A stretch of DNA of 64,000 bases from Aliamphritea spongicola. GTDB taxonomy: Bacteria > Pseudomonadota > Gammaproteobacteria > Pseudomonadales > Balneatricaceae. The DNA lies in NCBI GenBank assembly GCA_024347235.1, contig AP025283.1:4650001-4714000 (forward strand), written 5' to 3'. Of the stretch, positions 59,826 to 64,000 are shown piece after piece (positions within the stretch are counted from its first letter, which is position 1; the number at the start of each line of letters is the position of its first letter). The notes under the pieces are model-generated. The model saw nothing but the letters and a program-made list of their open reading frames with translations. It had not been told where the DNA came from and made no database searches. The position numbers and the translations under genes are program-made.

Positions 59826-60496
59826 TCAGACAGTGATTTCCACCACGCCTTCCGGCGTCCCCATCAGGACGATATCCGCACCGCGCTGAGCAAACAGACC
59901 ATTAGTCACAACACCCACGATGTTGTTCAGGTAATTTTCCAGGTCTTTTGGCTGTTCAATTTCCAGACCGTGTAAATCCAGAATCACATTACCGTTATCG
60001 GTAACAAAACCGTCCCGGTAGACCGGCTGACAATCCAGCTTCACCAGTTCACGGGCAACCTGTGAACGGGCCATCGGAATCACTTCAACCGGCAGCGGAA
60101 AGCGCCCAGTAAATCAACCTGTTTGCTGGCATCCACAATACAGACGAATTCCTTCGCCACTGCAGCAACAATCTTCTCACGGGTCAGTGCACCGCCGCCG
60201 CCTTTCACCAGGTTCATCCGGCTGTCAAATTCGTCAGCACCGTCAACGTACACTTCCATCTGATCAACCGCGTTCATGTCATACACGTTGATCCCGTGGC
60301 CTTTGAGGCGCTCAGCAGTCGCTTCAGAACTGGCCACGGCACCGTCAAACAGATGCTTAATCTTTGCCAGCTCATCAATAAAGAAATTGGCAGTGGAACC
60401 GGTACCGACCCCAACAATGGAATCCTTACCCAGCTTACCCTGAATATGTGCCACAGCCGCCTGTGCCACTGCTAATTTCATTTCGTCTTGTGTCAT
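59826..60496 (-). CDS. rpiA: Ribose-5-phosphate isomerase A
   Basis: Interconverts ribose-5-phosphate and ribulose-5-phosphate. MTQDEMKLAVAQAAVAHIQ, VGVGTGSTANFFIDEL, ASSEATAERLKGHG, YVDGADEFD and VKGGGGALTREKI contain all catalytic residues (Asp, Lys, Glu). A break near 60105 separates the last third. About 223 residues. Divergent from ilvA, as in many gammaproteobacteria. Confidence 0.95.
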
Positions 60497-60719
60497 GCCT
60501 GCTACCCGTCAGAATGAGAAATAATTGTGCGAATTATACGCAGCATTGGCGATTGATGTAACAGCCAGAACCCGGCGGATAAAACTATACTGAAAAGACG
60601 CTAAACTGCAGGCTTCCCTAGACGACATGGCCGGTAACTTGTAGCATTTGCCTCCTTAAACCGAAGAAAGTACCGGATTTTGCCTGCAAAATTCAGGCAC
60701 CAGCAAAAAGAACTGAATC

Positions 60720-62237
60720 ATGCCCGACCGTTATATAAAGAAAATCCTCGAAGCCCGTGTGTATGACGTTGCTGTCGAGACACCTCTGGATGAAGCCCGC
60801 GGCTTATCCGAACGCCTGAATAACCGTGTTTTACTGAAACGTGAAGATGAACAGCCGGTGTTCTCTTTCAAGATTCGCGGCGCCTATAACAAGATGATTC
60901 AGCTCAGCGAAGCAGAACGCCAGCGCGGTGTCATTGCAGCGTCCGCCGGCAACCATGCCCAGGGGCTGGCCATGGCAGCCCAGAAGCTGGGGGTGAACGC
61001 CACCATCGTGATGCCGAAAACCACCCCGGAAGTGAAGGTAAACAACGTACGCCGCTATGGCGGTAATGTGATCCTTCACGGCGACGCCTTTGACGCGGCA
61101 AATGCCCATGCCAAGGAACTGGTAGAAGAGCGCGGTCTGACCTATGTGCATCCCTTTGATGATCCGGATGTGATCGCCGGTCAGGGTACCGTTGCCATGG
61201 AGCTGCTGCGTCAGGAATCTGGTCCGATTAACGCGATTTTTGTACCGGTTGGCGGTGGCGGTCTGCTGGCCGGTGTTTCCGCCTATGTGAAATACCTGCG
61301 CCCGGACACCAAGGTGATCGGTGTTGAGTCCAGCGAGTCCGCCAGCATGCATGCGGCGCTAGCTGCCGGCGAACGGGTCACCCTGGATCAGGTGGGAATT
61401 TTTGCCGACGGTGTGGCCGTAGCCCAGGTTGGCCAGTACACCTTCGAAGTTGCTCAGAAATATGTCGACGAAGTGATCACCGTCAGCATTGATGAAATCT
61501 GCGCCGCCGTAAAAGATATCTACGACGATACCCGCTCGATCTGCGAACCTTCCGGCGCACTGGCTGTGGCGGGTATGAAGAAGTTTGTCGAGCGCGAACA
61601 GTGCACCGACAGCACCATGATCGCCATTTCATCCGGTGCCAACGTAAACTTTGACCGCCTGCGGCACATTGCCGAACGTTCTGAACTGGGTGAAAACCGC
61701 GAAGCGATTATTGCGGTTAAAATCCCTGAACGCCCGGGCAGCTTCAAGCAGTTCTGCAGCGATTTGGGCAAACGTAATATCACCGAATTTAACTACCGCT
61801 ATGCCAACGATGAAGATGCACAGATTTTCGTCGGCGTTCAGCTGACACCCGGCCCGGATGCCCGCAGTGAGCTGCTGAGCGACCTGAAAGGCAGCGATTA
61901 TAAGGTGATTGACCTGTCTGATAACGAAATGGCTAAACTCCATGTGCGCTATATGGTGGGCGGACGTGCGCCGGCGTCAGTGGATAACGAGATTCTCTAT
62001 CGCTTTGAGTTCCCGGAACGCCCGGGTGCACTGATGAACTTCCTCAGCAAGCTTGGCGGCCGCTGGAATATTTCCATGTTCCACTACCGTAACCACGGTG
62101 CGGCATACGGCCGGGTATTAGTGGGTCTGCAGGTACCTGCTGACGAGCACGATAAAGTCTCTGAATTCCTGGATGATATTGGCTATAACTACTGGGAAGA
62201 AACCGACAATCCGGCCTATAAGCTATTCCTGGGCTGA
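60720..62237 (+). CDS. ilvA: Biosynthetic threonine deaminase
   Basis: Intact 505 residues; PLP enzyme making 2-oxobutanoate for isoleucine. The PLP lysine is in FSFKIRGAYNKM; VGGGGLLAGVS is the phosphate loop; two C-terminal ACT-like domains (EAIIAVKIPERPGSFKQF and YRFEFPERPGALMNFL) give feedback control by Ile/Val. Length equals the E. coli biosynthetic enzyme. No leader peptide or attenuator is seen in the 223-base gap upstream. Confidence 0.96.
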   Translation: MPDRYIKKILEARVYDVAVETPLDEARGLSERLNNRVLLKREDEQPVFSFKIRGAYNKMIQLSEAERQRGVIAASAGNHAQGLAMAAQKLGVNATIVMPKTTPEVKVNNVRRYGGNVILHGDAFDAANAHAKELVEERGLTYVHPFDDPDVIAGQGTVAMELLRQESGPINAIFVPVGGGGLLAGVSAYVKYLRPDTKVIGVESSESASMHAALAAGERVTLDQVGIFADGVAVAQVGQYTFEVAQKYVDEVITVSIDEICAAVKDIYDDTRSICEPSGALAVAGMKKFVEREQCTDSTMIAISSGANVNFDRLRHIAERSELGENREAIIAVKIPERPGSFKQFCSDLGKRNITEFNYRYANDEDAQIFVGVQLTPGPDARSELLSDLKGSDYKVIDLSDNEMAKLHVRYMVGGRAPASVDNEILYRFEFPERPGALMNFLSKLGGRWNISMFHYRNHGAAYGRVLVGLQVPADEHDKVSEFLDDIGYNYWEETDNPAYKLFLG

Positions 62238-62248
62238 AAAACCAGAAC

Positions 62249-62276
62249 AAAAAGGCGACCATGCGGTCGCCTTTTT
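62249..62276 (+). terminator. Intrinsic terminator of ilvA
   Basis: AAAAAGGCGACC-ATGC-GGTCGCCTTTTT, symmetrical and probably bidirectional. Confidence 0.9.
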
Positions 62277-62301
62277 AATGTATCTAACAGACAGAAAGTC
62301 T

Positions 62302-62800
62302 TTAGGGCATTTCAGGAGAATGCCGGAACCCTTCACCAAAAATGCCTGCCAGACAAAGGCCATGATACTGACCAGCCCCCAGGCCAGACCAAATACCACA
62401 CCGATATCCACAATTCCCCGCCAGGGCTGATCCAGCAGATGCACCAGTTGCACCATCACCAGAATCCCCGCCAGCAGGCAGTAGGTAACAATCATCCGGC
62501 GACGACGAATATCAAAAAAGCCCATACAGAACAGCGGTGCCAGAATCAGGCGCAGTGGCGTAACGTTATCTTTGAGAAACAGCAGCCGGGCGGCTACCCG
62601 TGGCGAATACGCCTGCTGGAATCCCCGGTAGCCTTCAAATACGCCCATAAAGGCAACACATGCTGCCAGCCCCAGCCAGTGATACCAGTCCAGCGGGTAG
62701 GCAAAGCTTTCAAGGCCAATTGCCCCTAACCGGACAATGGCGTTTCCGAGAATAAATGTCAGCCCTAAAAGCCCCAGCAAACTGCAATGAATCCCAACAC
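62302..62800 (-). CDS. Small integral membrane protein, unknown function
   Basis: Four or five hydrophobic segments: LGLTFILGNAIVRLGAIGLE, YHWLGLAACVAFMGVFEGYR, LAPLFCMGFFDIRRRRMIVT, YCLLAGILVMVQLVHLLD and VVFGLAWGLVSIMAFVWQA. The long uncorrected frame runs through the ilvA terminator into ilvA, which is unlikely. Restoring one T near 62337 gives FFGEGFRHSPEMP and a stop at 62302; one T near 62777 gives an earlier GTG start at 62800. About 167 residues. No family recognised. Confidence 0.6.
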
Positions 62801-62948
62801 TGGCTATCTCTGCTCAAAATTGCAAAGCGGCAATTATAGAGCATCCCCTGAAGAGACGAAAGATCTGGATCAAACCGCAGACTGACAACAGTAAAAATCC
62901 GTACGTAAAAAGCCTGGATGACGAGGGAGACCACCCAGGCGCTCTGCA

Positions 62949-64000
62949 TCAGAAGCGGAATGGGAACCTCATTGACAGAGCAAAATCGGGCGCATCCGGT
63001 GTTAAACCGATACCCAGAGACGTGGACATAGACCACTTATCGCTCAACGCATAGGTCACACCCACTGAGAAGGTTGCAGCATTACCATCACTGCCGATTA
63101 CTTTCTGCTTGGAAGCACCGTCAAACTGAGTCTCACTCTCCTGACTGATTCGTTGCGATAACGCCATACTCAAACTTGTCCGTTCATTGAGCGCAAACGC
63201 CATCCCCACACCGTAATGGATTGAATCCCCAGTTTTACCTTACCGGGCTGATTACCGGCAGAAGAGCTTATATCACCAAAGCTTTCTTCAAAGTGGTGGG
63301 TATAGCCGATATTGGCAAACAGAATCGCAGGGTCGGTTGTCTTCACAAATGATAATCCGGTGGTCAGGCTGTATAAACCACTGCCGGTTGGCAACTCCGC
63401 AGGAAAGGTCAGATCATCGCCATTCGAGGCTGTTTTAGTAATCGTAGGAGTTCCGTAGGGGTCCGTACCGGTCGGAATTTTTAAACTGGTGTTCCAGACA
63501 ATATCCGGACGGGAATCTGTCTCTTTATACAATTGATACGCAGACAGTAATGTAATATCACCTAAACCCGCCTCACTGACTTCAGACTCAACACCGCCAC
63601 TCACATTCCGCTGAAAATTGGTATTTCGGTACACCCAGGGAACTGTCATCCCCACCTGCCAGCGATCCGTTACGTTGTATCGCCCGGTAATATCAAAAGT
63701 AAATATATCCGCCTTTACATCATCTACGGCTATATCACCAAGGAAAATTGCATCCAGTGCCAAGAAACCTTCGAGCACCAGGTCTTTACGGTCGTAATGG
63801 CTGTAATTAAACCCAAACTCCACAGTAAACTGATCGCCAAAGAGGACATGCTCTTCCTGCAAAACGTTTTCTACACTGGAACTTGGATCGGCGGACTTCT
63901 TAATTTCTTCTTTTTCAGCCCCGGCAGTCTGCTGTCCGGCCTGTTGATCCTGTTGTTGGGCAGGCACCGCCTGCTGACCACTTTCGAGCTGCTGAAGACG
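62949..64000 (-). CDS. Outer-membrane beta-barrel transporter-like protein (5' partial)
   Basis: Runs off the window end. A Gln-rich N-terminal part with RLQQLESGQQ (possible coiled coil) leads to a barrel of alternating strands: FTVEFGFNYSHYDRKDL, FDITGRYNVTDRWQVGMTVPW, GLGDITLLSAYQLYKE, WNTSLKIPTGTDPYG and FANIGYTHHFEESFGD. After a break near 63228 it ends LSMRFPFRF with terminal Phe. This matches the transporter-type outer-membrane proteins of the phenol-degradation MetA-like group. Start and signal peptide are outside the window. Confidence 0.78.

Noticed and set aside
60553..60591. TTGATG ... TATACT as an ilvA promoter
   Set aside because: Spacer is 27 bases, too long for sigma-70.
1..64000. 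Transposons, prophage, tRNA or rRNA genes
   Set aside because: No transposase, integrase, phage structural protein, terminal repeats or RNA-gene sequence was recognised on either strand.

Overview
The window looks like part of the chromosome of a marine gammaproteobacterium of the Oceanospirillales/Oceanospirillaceae type. This is inferred from gene content and order: TRAP and TctABC solute transporters, a TonB2/TtpC/DUF3450 energy system, an rpoE-chrR photo-oxidative stress island, Rsd/AlgQ, and the divergent rpiA-ilvA pair. No rRNA, tRNA, CRISPR array, insertion sequence or prophage was seen. About two thirds of the protein genes are interrupted by one or more single-base frameshifts, mostly next to short homopolymers, and both sides still encode good family sequence. 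I read these as sequencing or assembly errors and annotate each as one gene across the breaks.

Layout. 1-5.9 kb: a 3-hydroxyisobutyrate-dehydrogenase-family reductase, an aldehyde dehydrogenase and a TRAP transporter (dctPQM) behind a perfect FNR/Anr box. 6.0-11.1 kb: Nudix hydrolase, cytochrome b561, GST, MarR and SDR genes, framed by two related histidine-kinase-like proteins whose H-boxes have decayed in different ways. 11.4-16.5 kb: SDR, peroxiredoxin, AraC, HAD dehalogenase and BenE/XRE-cupin genes with clear dyad operators. 16.6-26.4 kb: an ECF sigma/ChrR anti-sigma island. Four TGATCY-N16-CGTA promoters and one near match start its transcription units, which contain a DUF3833 gene, a DCC thiol protein, the sigma operon, an FAD oxidoreductase-DUF1365-Cfa operon and a DUF2878-CHI-DUF3833-SDR-NTF2 operon. 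26.4-29.7 kb: AraC plus an AldB-like dehydrogenase, a SpoIIAA-like protein and a 13-bp tandem repeat.

29.7-41.7 kb: an iron/heme island with hmuSTUV, a TonB-dependent receptor, a small hemP behind a Fur box, and a complete TonB2-type motor (DUF3450-TtpC-ExbB-ExbD-TonB-TPR). Inside the motor operon is an extra gene that joins the signal peptide and N-terminus of the TPR protein to a TonB C-terminal domain. 41.8-47.1 kb: LysR, tctCBA and a PcaB/PurB-like lyase. 47.1-47.5 kb: a self-contained small-protein unit with promoter, structured leader, ribosome site, 45 codons and terminator. 47.5-52.9 kb: a YHYH protein and an amine-oxidase cluster with AraC. 53.0-55.2 kb: a FliL-like protein, Rsd and a WD40 lipoprotein. 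55.2-59.2 kb: a ketosynthase III, diiron protein and MMPL exporter cassette of unknown product. 59.3-64 kb: YHS lipoprotein, rpiA, ilvA, a membrane protein and an outer-membrane barrel protein cut by the window end.

The strongest candidates for something new are the TPR-TonB hybrid, the ECF regulon that can be read from the DNA, the paired degenerate kinases, the 45-codon unit and the KAS III-diiron-MMPL cassette.
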